Assembly (NCBI GenBank): GCA_021780975.1
Contig: JAJXXS010000007.1
Location: 1-18,179 of the forward strand
Reading direction: 5' to 3'
Length of the DNA: 18,179 bases
Source of the DNA: Pseudomonadota bacterium
GTDB lineage: Bacteria; Pseudomonadota; Gammaproteobacteria; Burkholderiales; Thiobacillaceae
Shown here: positions 1-6,574 of the stretch, piece by piece
Numbering within the stretch: position 1 is the first letter of the stretch
Layout of the letters: each line of letters begins with the position of its first letter
Program-made: the position numbers and the translations under genes
Notes under the pieces: generated by a model
Told to the model about the DNA's origin: nothing
Database searches by the model: none
Seen by the model: the letters and a program-made list of their open reading frames with translations, nothing else

Positions 1-128
1 TCGCGCTGGAGTACTCCTTTGCCAGCCGCGCCATGGAGGCGGTGCTGACGCCCGTGTTCACCTACATCGCCAATACCTTTGTGGACGCCTTCGTGAAGAG
101 GGCGGAACAGGTGTACGTCCGTGGCTGA
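1..128 (+). CDS. ratA: RatA/COQ10-family protein, 3' end only
   Basis: Only the last 41 codons are in the window; the reading frame starts at base 3 and stops with TGA at 126-128. The visible C-terminus contains an S-R-x-x-E-A-V-L-x-P-V-F segment, then I-A-N-x-x-V-D-A-F-V-K-R-A-E-Q-V-Y. That is the typical C-terminal helix of the RatA/COQ10 START-like family (SRPBCC fold; ubiquinone-binding or ribosome-association factor). The next gene is rnfH (ratB), and ratA-rnfH is a conserved pair in proteobacteria, which supports the call. The stop overlaps the rnfH start by 8 bases, so the two are probably translationally coupled. The N-terminal two thirds cannot be judged. The toxin role described for E. 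coli RatA is not something this fragment can show. Confidence 0.85.
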   Translation, partial: ALEYSFASRAMEAVLTPVFTYIANTFVDAFVKRAEQVYVRG

Positions 129-450
129 GCAGCGCTATATCAACATCGAGGTGGCTTATGCGCTACCCGACGAGCAGTGGATCGTGCCGCTGCGGGTGGC
201 GGAGGGGACGACCTTGGAGCAGGCAGTGCATGCCTCCGGGTTGCCGGAGAAGCGTCCGGAAATAAATCTGACTGCTCAGAAAGTCGGCATTTACGGCAAG
301 GCGGCCAAGTTGGATACTGTGCTGCGCGCCGGTGATCGCGTGGAAATCTATCGTCCGCTCATTGCCGACCCCAAGGAGGTGCGCAGGCTGCGGGCGGAAG
401 CAGGCAAGGCGATGAAAAAATGGGGCGCCGACTTGCCTCCCGATGGTTGA
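121..450 (+). CDS. rnfH: RnfH family protein (ubiquitin-like beta-grasp fold)
   Basis: Encodes 109 residues, the usual size for the RnfH/UPF0125 family (also called RatB). Family hallmarks seen are an N-terminal strand with I-N-I-E-V-A-Y-A, a central V-G-I-Y-G-K segment, and a D-R-V-E-I-Y-R-P-L-x-A-D-P-K-E-x-R-R-x-R motif near residues 73-92. The start is GTG at 121, inside the last codons of ratA; no ATG lies nearby and the overlap suggests coupling. The molecular function is not firmly established: the family has a beta-grasp fold and is often found beside ratA or the rnf electron-transport genes. Here the context is ratA upstream and guaB-guaA downstream. A strong hairpin follows directly after the stop. 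Confidence 0.92.
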   Translation: MAEQRYINIEVAYALPDEQWIVPLRVAEGTTLEQAVHASGLPEKRPEINLTAQKVGIYGKAAKLDTVLRAGDRVEIYRPLIADPKEVRRLRAEAGKAMKKWGADLPPDG

Positions 451-458
451 CCAGAAAA

Positions 459-489
459 CACAAGGGCCGCCTGCGCGGCGGCCCTTGTG
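459..489 (-). terminator. Rho-independent terminator between convergent genes
   Basis: A perfect 13-bp stem (459-471 with 477-489) encloses a 5-base loop. On the minus strand it is followed by a T-rich stretch (TGTTTTCTGG), so it terminates the lipoprotein gene well. On the plus strand it could also slow transcription leaving rnfH, but there is no T tract on that side. Confidence 0.85.
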
Positions 490-500
490 CAGGGAAACTC

Positions 501-839
501 TCAGAGGTTCTTCTGTTCCAGAGGTGGTTCCTTGCTCTGTTGGATGCTCAGCTTGTTGAGGGCGGTTGCCTCGTTGGCCTCCTTGATGACCGTGGCGCTG
601 TCGCCCTTGGCGGCCGCGGCCTGCGCCTTCTTGTAGGCGGCTTCGGCGACGGTCCAGACGTCGAAATCGGACTTCGCTTCTTTCATGCTGGCGGTGGCTT
701 CATTCAGCGCAGCCTGGGCTTCCGGCGAGATGGCGGGCTTGGCGGCGGCAGCCGGTGCGGGCGCTTCGCTGTTGTAGGTGGAGCAGCCGGCCAGTGCCAG
801 CAGGGAGACGGAGGTCAGGGTAAACAGGATTTTGCGCAT
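501..839 (-). CDS. Small Ala-rich outer-membrane-type lipoprotein
   Basis: 112 residues starting at ATG 839, chosen because AGGAG lies six bases upstream and the product begins with a clean lipoprotein signal (M-R-K-I-L-F, hydrophobic core, lipobox L-A-G-C at about residues 16-19). The open frame extends 21 codons further upstream, but without a ribosome site or a signal sequence. The mature part is an Ala/Pro linker, then a predicted helical hairpin of about 70 residues with a single Trp and an A-A-A-A-K-G-D turn. This layout resembles the SoxXA-binding (SoxK/SAXB) and DUF4398-like small lipoproteins, but I cannot decide between them, and no sox gene is nearby. It is monocistronic, with its own promoter candidate at 929-957 and the terminator at 459-489. 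Confidence 0.85.
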   Translation of the reverse strand: MRKILFTLTSVSLLALAGCSTYNSEAPAPAAAAKPAISPEAQAALNEATASMKEAKSDFDVWTVAEAAYKKAQAAAAKGDSATVIKEANEATALNKLSIQQSKEPPLEQKNL

Positions 840-928
840 GCATTTCTCCTCTGGTTTAGTTATGCGCCCGGTGGAACGGGTTGCGCCGAACGCGCGAGGC
901 ATGGAACACCCTTGCGGATGGTGGCGTA

Positions 929-957
929 AAGTTAACGGGCGGCGCCCGTTTCGTCAA
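929..957 (-). promoter_or_regulatory. Putative sigma-70 promoter of the lipoprotein gene with dyad in the spacer
   Basis: On the minus strand TTGACG (952-957) is followed after 17 bases by TAACTT (929-934). The spacer is mostly filled by a perfect inverted repeat AACGGGC-GGC-GCCCGTT (934-950), a good position for an operator. Transcription would begin near 922, giving a leader of roughly 80 bases. Confidence 0.45.
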
Positions 958-1028
958 TGCGGACTGCGGGCCTGGTGCTGGTAGATTAAGACCAAAACCC
1001 GTCTCCCTCTTCCCTGCTGGGGGAGAAT

Positions 1029-1057
1029 TTGGCCAGGCCGGGGGCAACCGGTATAAT
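1029..1057 (+). promoter_or_regulatory. Sigma-70 promoter of guaB
   Basis: TTGGCC (1029-1034), a 17-base spacer and a perfect TATAAT (1052-1057). The -10 box runs directly into T residues, so that bases 1057-1065 are nine Ts, exactly where transcription should begin. The resulting leader would be only about 16-20 bases and shows no clear Shine-Dalgarno sequence before the guaB ATG at 1083. Confidence 0.75.
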
Positions 1058-1082
1058 TTTTTTTTGGCCTCCAAAGTTCGCC

Positions 1083-2546
1083 ATGCGTGTTCTGCAAAAA
1101 GCGCTTACTTTTGACGACGTTCTGCTCGTCCCCGCCCATTCCGAAATCCTGCCCCGCGACGTCGGCTTGAAAACCCGCCTGACCCGCAAGATCAACCTCA
1201 ACATACCGCTTATCTCCGCCGCCATGGATACGGTGACGGAAGCCCGTCTCGCCATCGCCCTGGCGCAGGAGGGGGGAATCGGCATCATCCACAAGAACAT
1301 GGGAGCCGAGGCCCAGGCGGCAGAAGTGGCCAAGGTCAAGCGCTTCGAATCGGGTGTGGTGAAGGATCCCGTCACCATCACGCCGGACATGAGTGTGCGG
1401 GACGTGCTGGACCTTACCCGGCGCTACCGCATTTCCGGGTTGCCGGTGGTGGACGCCGACGGCCGTGTGGCGGGCATCGTCACGCATCGTGACCTGCGCT
1501 TCGAAACCAGCCTCGACCAGCCCATACGCAACGTCATGACGCCGCGCGAACGGCTGGTGACGGTGCGTGAGGGCGCAAGCCGCGAAGAAGCGCTGGCGTT
1601 GCTGCACAAGCACCGGCTGGAGCGCGTCCTGGTGGTTAACGAACGCTTCGAGTTGCGCGGCCTCATCACCGTGAAGGACATCGAGAAATCCAGCGAGCAT
1701 CCCATCGCCTGCAAGGATGAGCAGGGACGCTTGCGCGTCGGCGCTGCGGTGGGCGTGGGCGCGGGCACCGACGAGCGCGTCGCCGCGCTGGCCGAAGCGG
1801 GCGTCGACGTCATCGTGGTGGACACCGCGCACGGCCATTCCAAGGGTGTCCTGGAGCGCGTGCGCTGGGTCAAGACGCACTATCCGCAGGTCCAGGTCAT
1901 CGGCGGCAACATTGCCACGGCGGACGCCGCGCGGGCCTTGGCAGACCACGGCGCGGACGCCGTAAAGGTGGGCATCGGCCCTGGCTCCATTTGCACCACC
2001 CGCATTGTCGCCGGCGTCGGCGTGCCGCAGATTTCGGCGGTTGCCAATGTGGCCGAGGCACTGGCAAAGCTGGATGTGCCCCTCATTGCCGATGGCGGCG
2101 TGCGCTACTCGGGCGACATCGCCAAGGCTGTCGCGGCCGGTGCACATGCGGTGATGTTGGGCGGGCTTTTTGCCGGCACGGAGGAAGCTCCGGGGGAGAT
2201 TGAACTGTACCAGGGCCGATCCTACAAATCGTATCGCGGCATGGGTAGCCTGGGGGCCATGCAGAAAGGCTCCTCCGATCGCTATTTTCAGGACAACGAG
2301 GCCAATGCCGACAAATTCGTGCCTGAGGGTATCGAGGGGCGGGTGCCCTACAAGGGCAGCTTGCTGGCGGTCATCCATCAGCTCATGGGCGGGCTGCGTT
2401 CATCCATGGGCTATCTGGGATGTGCCTCGATCGAGGAAATGCACCGCAAGGCGGAATTCGTCGAGATCACCTCGGCCGGCGTGCGTGAATCCCACGTCCA
2501 CGACGTGCAGATCGTCAAGGAAGCGCCCAACTACCGCGTCGATTGA
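1083..2546 (+). CDS. guaB: Inosine-5'-monophosphate dehydrogenase
   Basis: 487 residues, the normal bacterial length. It oxidises IMP to XMP with NAD+, the committed step of guanine nucleotide synthesis, in the cytoplasm. The N-terminus has the family's L-T-F-D-D-V-L-L-V-P. A CBS-domain (Bateman) insert lies at about residues 90-205. The catalytic loop G-P-G-S-I-C-T-T-R places the active-site Cys at 304, followed by D-G-G-V-R and the M-L-G-G-L-F-A-G-T phosphate-binding segment. The start is ATG 1083; the frame is open 18 codons upstream, but that part overlaps the promoter and is not conserved. guaA follows 110 bases downstream on the same strand, the usual pairing. Confidence 0.98.
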   Translation: MRVLQKALTFDDVLLVPAHSEILPRDVGLKTRLTRKINLNIPLISAAMDTVTEARLAIALAQEGGIGIIHKNMGAEAQAAEVAKVKRFESGVVKDPVTITPDMSVRDVLDLTRRYRISGLPVVDADGRVAGIVTHRDLRFETSLDQPIRNVMTPRERLVTVREGASREEALALLHKHRLERVLVVNERFELRGLITVKDIEKSSEHPIACKDEQGRLRVGAAVGVGAGTDERVAALAEAGVDVIVVDTAHGHSKGVLERVRWVKTHYPQVQVIGGNIATADAARALADHGADAVKVGIGPGSICTTRIVAGVGVPQISAVANVAEALAKLDVPLIADGGVRYSGDIAKAVAAGAHAVMLGGLFAGTEEAPGEIELYQGRSYKSYRGMGSLGAMQKGSSDRYFQDNEANADKFVPEGIEGRVPYKGSLLAVIHQLMGGLRSSMGYLGCASIEEMHRKAEFVEITSAGVRESHVHDVQIVKEAPNYRVD

Positions 2547-2578
2547 TGCCCCCTTCCGGCTGGCGGCGCGCGCTGGAT

Positions 2579-2598
2579 GCCAGGAGTGCAGTCCTGGC
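2579..2598. other. Hairpin-forming inverted repeat between guaB and guaA
   Basis: Perfect 7-bp arms (2579-2585 and 2592-2598) around a 6-base loop lie in the 110-base guaB-guaA gap. No T tract follows on either strand, so it is not a standard terminator. It could be an mRNA-processing or attenuation hairpin, or chance. Confidence 0.35.
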
Positions 2599-2656
2599 CG
2601 TGCGCTTCGCATGGGGCGTAGTGCCGCACATCATCGCACACTGACCAATAAATCTC

Positions 2657-4219
2657 ATGCACCAGAAAATCCTCATTCTCGACTTCGGTTCCCAATACTC
2701 CCAGCTCATTGCGCGCCGGGTACGCGAGGCGAATGTCTATTGCGAGCTGCATCCCTTCGATGTCGACGATGATTTCGTGCGTGCGTTTGCCCCGCAGGGC
2801 GTGATCCTGTCCGGCGGGCCGAGCTCGGTGTACGAGGAGGAGACCCCGCGCGCCCCGCAGGCGGTGTTCGAACTCGGCGTTCCTGTGCTCGGTATCTGCT
2901 ATGGCATGCAGACCATGGCCGCGCAACTGGGCGGCAAGGTGGAGAACGCACACCATCGCGAATTCGGCTATGCGGAGGTGAGGGCGCGCGGCCATTCGCA
3001 GCTCTTGCGCGACATTCAGGACCGCAGCAATGGCGAGGGGCATGGCCTGCTGGACGTATGGATGAGCCACGGCGACAAGGTTACCGAGCTTCCCGCGGGC
3101 TTCAAGGTCATCGCCGACAATGCCGCCACGCCCATCGCCGGCATGGCCGACGAGGCGCGCCGCCTATACGGCGTGCAGTTCCATCCCGAAGTGACCCACA
3201 CGCTCCAGGGCAAGGCCATCATCGAGCGTTTTGTGCATGACATCTGCGGCTGCGCACATGACTGGAACATGCCGGACTACATCGCGGAGGCGGTGGGCCG
3301 GATCCGCTCGGAGGTGGGCAGCGATGAAGTGATCCTGGGACTGTCGGGCGGCGTGGACTCCTCCGTCGCAGCGGCGCTCATCCACCGCGCCATCGGCGAT
3401 CAGCTCACCTGTGTGTTCGTCGACACGGGGCTGCTGCGTCTCCATGAGGTGGAGCAGGTGATGGAGACCTTTGCGCAAAACCTGGGGGTGAAGGTCATCC
3501 ATGTCGACGCCAGCGAGCGTTTCATGGGCGCGCTGGGCGGCGTCGCCGACCCCGAGCAGAAGCGCAAGATCATCGGGCGCGAATTCGTCCACGTTTTTCA
3601 GGCAGAGGCGGAAAAGCGCAGAAATGCCAGGTGGCTGGCGCAGGGCACCATCTACCCCGACGTCATCGAGTCGGCCGGCGCCAAGACCAAGAAGGCTCAT
3701 GCCATCAAGTCGCACCACAACGTCGGCGGCCTGCCGGAAACCCTGCATCTCAAGCTGCTGGAGCCTTTGCGCGAACTGTTCAAGGATGAGGTGAGGGAAC
3801 TGGGCATTTCCCTCGGTCTGCCGCATGACATGGTCTACCGCCATCCCTTTCCCGGCCCTGGCCTGGCGGTACGCATCCTCGGCGAAGTGAAGCGGGAATA
3901 TGCCGATTTGCTGCGCCGGGCCGACCATATTTTCATCGAGGAACTGCGCGCCGCCGGCTGGTACGAGAAGACCAGCCAGGCATTTGCCGTTTTCCTGCCG
4001 GTGAAGAGCGTCGGCGTGATGGGAGACGGGCGCACCTATGACTACGTGGTTGCCCTGCGCGCCGTGCAGACGCAGGATTTCATGACCGCACACTGGGCCG
4101 AACTGCCCTACACGTTGTTGGGCAAGGTATCAAACCGCATCATCAATGAAATACGCGGCATCAACCGCGTGGTCTACGACATTTCGGGCAAGCCGCCGGC
4201 AACGATCGAGTGGGAGTAA
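2657..4219 (+). CDS. guaA: GMP synthase (glutamine-hydrolysing)
   Basis: 520 residues, full family length. It aminates XMP to GMP using glutamine and ATP. The N-terminal class I glutamine amidotransferase domain (about 1-200) has the nucleophile Cys81 in G-I-C-Y-G-M-Q and the His176/Glu178 pair in F-H-P-E. The ATP pyrophosphatase domain follows, with its P-loop L-S-G-G-V-D-S-S at residues 229-236. The C-terminal dimerisation domain ends in the conserved K-P-P-A-T-I-E-W-E. The start ATG at 2657 matches the family N-terminus (Q-K-I-L-I-L-D-F-G-S-Q). There is no good Shine-Dalgarno sequence in front of it. It is probably co-transcribed with guaB. Confidence 0.98.
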   Translation: MHQKILILDFGSQYSQLIARRVREANVYCELHPFDVDDDFVRAFAPQGVILSGGPSSVYEEETPRAPQAVFELGVPVLGICYGMQTMAAQLGGKVENAHHREFGYAEVRARGHSQLLRDIQDRSNGEGHGLLDVWMSHGDKVTELPAGFKVIADNAATPIAGMADEARRLYGVQFHPEVTHTLQGKAIIERFVHDICGCAHDWNMPDYIAEAVGRIRSEVGSDEVILGLSGGVDSSVAAALIHRAIGDQLTCVFVDTGLLRLHEVEQVMETFAQNLGVKVIHVDASERFMGALGGVADPEQKRKIIGREFVHVFQAEAEKRRNARWLAQGTIYPDVIESAGAKTKKAHAIKSHHNVGGLPETLHLKLLEPLRELFKDEVRELGISLGLPHDMVYRHPFPGPGLAVRILGEVKREYADLLRRADHIFIEELRAAGWYEKTSQAFAVFLPVKSVGVMGDGRTYDYVVALRAVQTQDFMTAHWAELPYTLLGKVSNRIINEIRGINRVVYDISGKPPATIEWE

Positions 4220-4337
4220 GGCCGTCTCGGGTGTCGAGTCTTGATTGTCCCCGCGCCGCAGCGGGTCACGCGGGTGGATCCACCGCAGCATGCTTGCTTG
4301 CGCCGCGCATCCCTGGTTGGGGTTGGGGGGAAATCTG

Positions 4338-4913
4338 TCAAGGCCGCGATCCGCATCCCCTATGCCAGTAGCGGCGAAGTTTTTCGCGCTGCTCCTTGGT
4401 CAGCACGGCCTCCATGTGCTCTTGGGCTCGCGCCGAAATGTCGAACATCTGCTCGTGCAGCTTGCCGAGCGCCTGGTAGGTCGCTTTGATGGCCGCTTCG
4501 TCCTGCTTGGGCGCGAGATAAAGGTCGCGCAGCTTCGCCTGCTCGTCCATCATGGTGCCCATCAACGCCCAGCGCGCCTTGCGCGCTTCATCCTGGATCT
4601 TGTTGATCCTGGCCTGCTGCGCGTCGGTGAGGTTGAGCCACTTGCGCCAGCCGTGGCCACCCCGCATGCCCCAAACGCCAGAGCCGCCCATCATGCCGGG
4701 GCCCATTCCATAGTCACCCATCATTCCCGGGCCCATGCCCCAGCCGCCATAACCGCCTTCCATCATGCCCGGTCCCATGCCGTAAGGCGGGCCGTTGTCC
4801 GCTGCCGGAGGAGGGGTCTGCGCGTCCGCGGCGAGCAGGGGGGCGGAGGCGCCGCCCAGCGTAAGCGCCAGGGCGCAGGCGGCAAGCTGTTTGTGTAGCT
4901 TCGGTGCGTTCAT
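4338..4913 (-). CDS. Spy/CpxP-like periplasmic protein with Met/Gly-rich N-terminus
   Basis: 191 residues from ATG 4913, which has AAGGAGA six bases upstream; an earlier in-frame ATG nine codons upstream lacks a site. Residues 1-29 form a signal peptide ending A-L-L-A-A. Residues 41-88 are a low-complexity Met/Gly/Tyr/Trp region with three copies of G-M-G-P-G-M-M. Residues 90-185 are a helical domain bearing two LTxxQ motifs (L-T-D-A-Q at 95-99, L-T-K-E-Q at 171-175), the signature of the CpxP/Spy/CnrX (periplasmic heavy-metal sensor) family. Met-rich segments in such proteins commonly bind Cu(I) or Ag(I); metal binding here is inference. It is last in a minus-strand operon with the SHOCT and DUF302 genes, 54 bases after the former. 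Confidence 0.85.
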   Translation of the reverse strand: MNAPKLHKQLAACALALTLGGASAPLLAADAQTPPPAADNGPPYGMGPGMMEGGYGGWGMGPGMMGDYGMGPGMMGGSGVWGMRGGHGWRKWLNLTDAQQARINKIQDEARKARWALMGTMMDEQAKLRDLYLAPKQDEAAIKATYQALGKLHEQMFDISARAQEHMEAVLTKEQREKLRRYWHRGCGSRP

Positions 4914-4967
4914 AACCATCTCCTTCACGTTCTCTATCACTTGATGGGGGCCGCCAGGGGCGGAGGG

Positions 4968-5237
4968 TCACTTCTTGTCCGCAAGGTCGTCGCGCTTCTG
5001 TAGGTATTCCTCGCGGCTGATGTCGCCACGCGCGTAGGCCTCCTTGAGGATGTCGAGCGCGGTTTTCCTGGTTGCCGCATCGGCGCTGCGGTCGGCGCGT
5101 GGCTTGCCGAGCAGGTATTTGAGGAGGGCGACAATGACGAGGAGGGGTATCCCCCACATCAGCAGCATCCATAGTCCGCCAAACAGCAGTCCGGCGCCGC
5201 CGCCAAACATCCACGCGTGCTCGTACGGACCGTACAT
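4968..5237 (-). CDS. Single-pass membrane protein with C-terminal SHOCT domain
   Basis: 89 residues from ATG 5237, preceded by AGGGAGA at good spacing. Residues about 10-43 are strongly hydrophobic and Gly/Leu/Trp-rich, giving one transmembrane helix or a tight hairpin. The last 30 residues match the SHOCT (short C-terminal) motif: A-L-D-I-L-K-E-x-Y-A-R-G-D-I-S-R-E-E-Y-L. SHOCT domains are thought to mediate oligomerisation or peptide contacts; the exact role is unknown. The gene begins 23 bases after the DUF302 gene and is followed by the Spy-like gene, so the three form one transcript. Small SHOCT membrane proteins are often found beside copper or envelope-stress genes, which fits this setting. 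Confidence 0.85.
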   Translation of the reverse strand: MYGPYEHAWMFGGGAGLLFGGLWMLLMWGIPLLVIVALLKYLLGKPRADRSADAATRKTALDILKEAYARGDISREEYLQKRDDLADKK

Positions 5238-5260
5238 GGCTTTTCTCCCTCAGGTGAACC

Positions 5261-5650
5261 TCATGCCGCCAGGCTGTCGCGCACCCGTTCCAGCCGCCCT
5301 TTGACTTCCTGCGCCAGTTCGGCAATGCCCGGACGATCGACGAGTTGCAGCACGGCGGCGGGATCCATGAAGGAGACGACGACCTTGCCGCTGCCCTCCT
5401 CCCGCACGACGACGTTGCAAGGCAGCAACAGGCCGATATCCGGGTCGGCCTCGATGGCGCGATGCGCGAGGGGAGGATTGCAGGCACCAAGGATGCGATA
5501 GGGCTTGCCGTCGATGTTGAGCTTGGCTTTCATGGTCGCCTGTACGTCGATATCGGTGAGCACTCCGAAACCCTCGTTCTTCAGGGCTTCGGTAACCTTG
5601 TCGACAGCAGCGGCGAAAGGGAGGTCAACGGCAGTGGCGAATCCGTACAT
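5261..5650 (-). CDS. DUF302 domain protein
   Basis: 129 residues starting at ATG 5650, with AAGGA upstream on the minus strand. The frame is open much further upstream, but that part overlaps the divergent gene and is not conserved. Family features are an N-terminal Y-G-F-x-x-x-V-D-L-P-F, then T-E-A-L-K-N-E-G-F-G-V-L-T-D-I-D-V, then a segment with Y-R-I-L-G-A-C-N-P-P-L-A-H-R-A and a L-L-L-P-C-N-V-V-V-R strand carrying a second conserved Cys. That is the complete DUF302 domain, whose biochemical function is not established; the conserved cysteines suggest redox or metal chemistry. It is first in the operon with the SHOCT and Spy-like genes. The AT-rich gap 5651-5758 must hold divergent promoters; the best minus-strand -10 is TATATT at 5689-5694, with no good -35. 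Confidence 0.88.
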   Translation of the reverse strand: MYGFATAVDLPFAAAVDKVTEALKNEGFGVLTDIDVQATMKAKLNIDGKPYRILGACNPPLAHRAIEADPDIGLLLPCNVVVREEGSGKVVVSFMDPAAVLQLVDRPGIAELAQEVKGRLERVRDSLAA

Positions 5651-5758
5651 AAGAAATCCTTCAGGAAAAATTGGCTGGCGAAAAAACAAATATAGTTTTT
5701 GTCTGAAAAAAAGCAGGCAAGAATGCCGTTTGCGCGGCCCTTCGATAGTAATGCAGCC

Positions 5759-6363
5759 ATGACCATGCAGCGTGCCTTTTTTCTGTTTACGGTTTTGTTC
5801 GCCCTCCCTGTCGCCGCGCGAGGTGGATGGCTTGCCGATGCCTGGTACCAGCACACCGGCGCCGGCGGGATCGTGGCCACTGGGCGCTACGCCGTCGTGT
5901 TTCCCATCGCGGCTGCCTTGCCGAGTCCACGCCTGACTCCCGGGGCGACTAATCCTGCGGTGACGCAGGCGGATATACACGAGACGATTTGCGTGCCCGG
6001 TTACACCAGGACGATCAGGCCCGCGGAGCGTTACACCGAGCGCCTCAAGCGCGCCGGCATCAGACGCTATGGGTATGGGGACCGCCGCTTGCGCGATTAC
6101 GAGGAAGATCACCTCATCTCCCTGGAGTTGGGCGGTTCCCCGGACAGTCCGCGGAATCTCTGGCCGGAGCCTCACCACGTGGTCGGTGCCTGGGGCTCGT
6201 ACACCAAGGATAGGCTGGAAACCGCCTGCACAGCCTGGTCTGCCAGGGCAGGATCAGCCTGGTCCGGGCCCAGCGGCAGATTGCGCGCAACTGGATCGCG
6301 GCTTACAAGGAGTACGTCGGACCACGCCCCGACCAGCATCGCCGTCACCGCCATGGCGACTGA
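5759..6363 (+). pseudogene. Exported HNH-like nuclease-family protein, broken by a one-base frameshift
   Basis: ATG 5759 (or 5765) begins a signal peptide cleaved near A-A-R-G. The body has P-G-A-T-N-P-A-V-T-Q, C-V-P-G-Y-T, R-P-x-x-x-Y-T, Y-G-Y and D-Y-E-E-D-H-L-I-S-L-E-L-G-G, then N-L-W-P-E-P and a K-D-R-L-E. This is the pattern of a family of secreted HNH-like proteins whose E-D-H is the presumed metal or catalytic site. After L-E-T the frame turns into unrelated Arg/Ser/Pro-rich sequence that runs to 6478. The next frame, from 6226, instead encodes the expected family C-terminus: L-H-S-L-V-C-Q-G, then A-Q-R-Q-I-A-R-N-W-I-A-A-Y, stopping at 6363. One base is therefore missing at about 6221-6226. 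This is either a real mutation or a sequencing error. Nuclease activity is inferred from the motif only. Confidence 0.75.
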
Positions 6364-6574
6364 CGCCCGTCCTCCTAGCCCCTGGAGGCTCGTGCCGCAA
6401 TTCCGTCCAAGGCGGTTTGCGCTCCGGCCACCTCGGGAATTCCCCGGTCATCTCTGGCAGGCTGGTTTTTTTTGCTAATGTGGCAACTGGATCACGCGGA
6501 CGGACGACAAAACGAGGCCGGTAGGATCTTGAGGCCGCAGGTTGCCGGCGGCACAACCAGTGGAGGGACAGCAC

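Noticed and set aside
954..2378. Long minus-strand open frame of 474 codons across guaB
   Set aside because: It is antisense to guaB, His/Arg/Ala-rich, without a ribosome site or recognisable domain; a typical shadow in GC-rich DNA.
3164..4093. Minus-strand open frame inside guaA
   Set aside because: Shadow of a highly conserved gene; the composition is not protein-like.
4245..4898. Plus-strand open frame opposite the Spy-like gene
   Set aside because: It exists because the Met/Gly repeats read through on the other strand; it has no signal, no ribosome site and no known domain.
6221..6230. Programmed ribosomal frameshift as explanation for the split nuclease gene
   Set aside because: There is no slippery heptamer or obvious downstream stimulatory structure; a lost base is simpler.
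6226..6478. Continuation of the nuclease-like frame to the stop at 6478
   Set aside because: After the frameshift this stretch is Arg/Ser/Pro-rich with no family similarity, while the other frame gives the conserved C-terminus.
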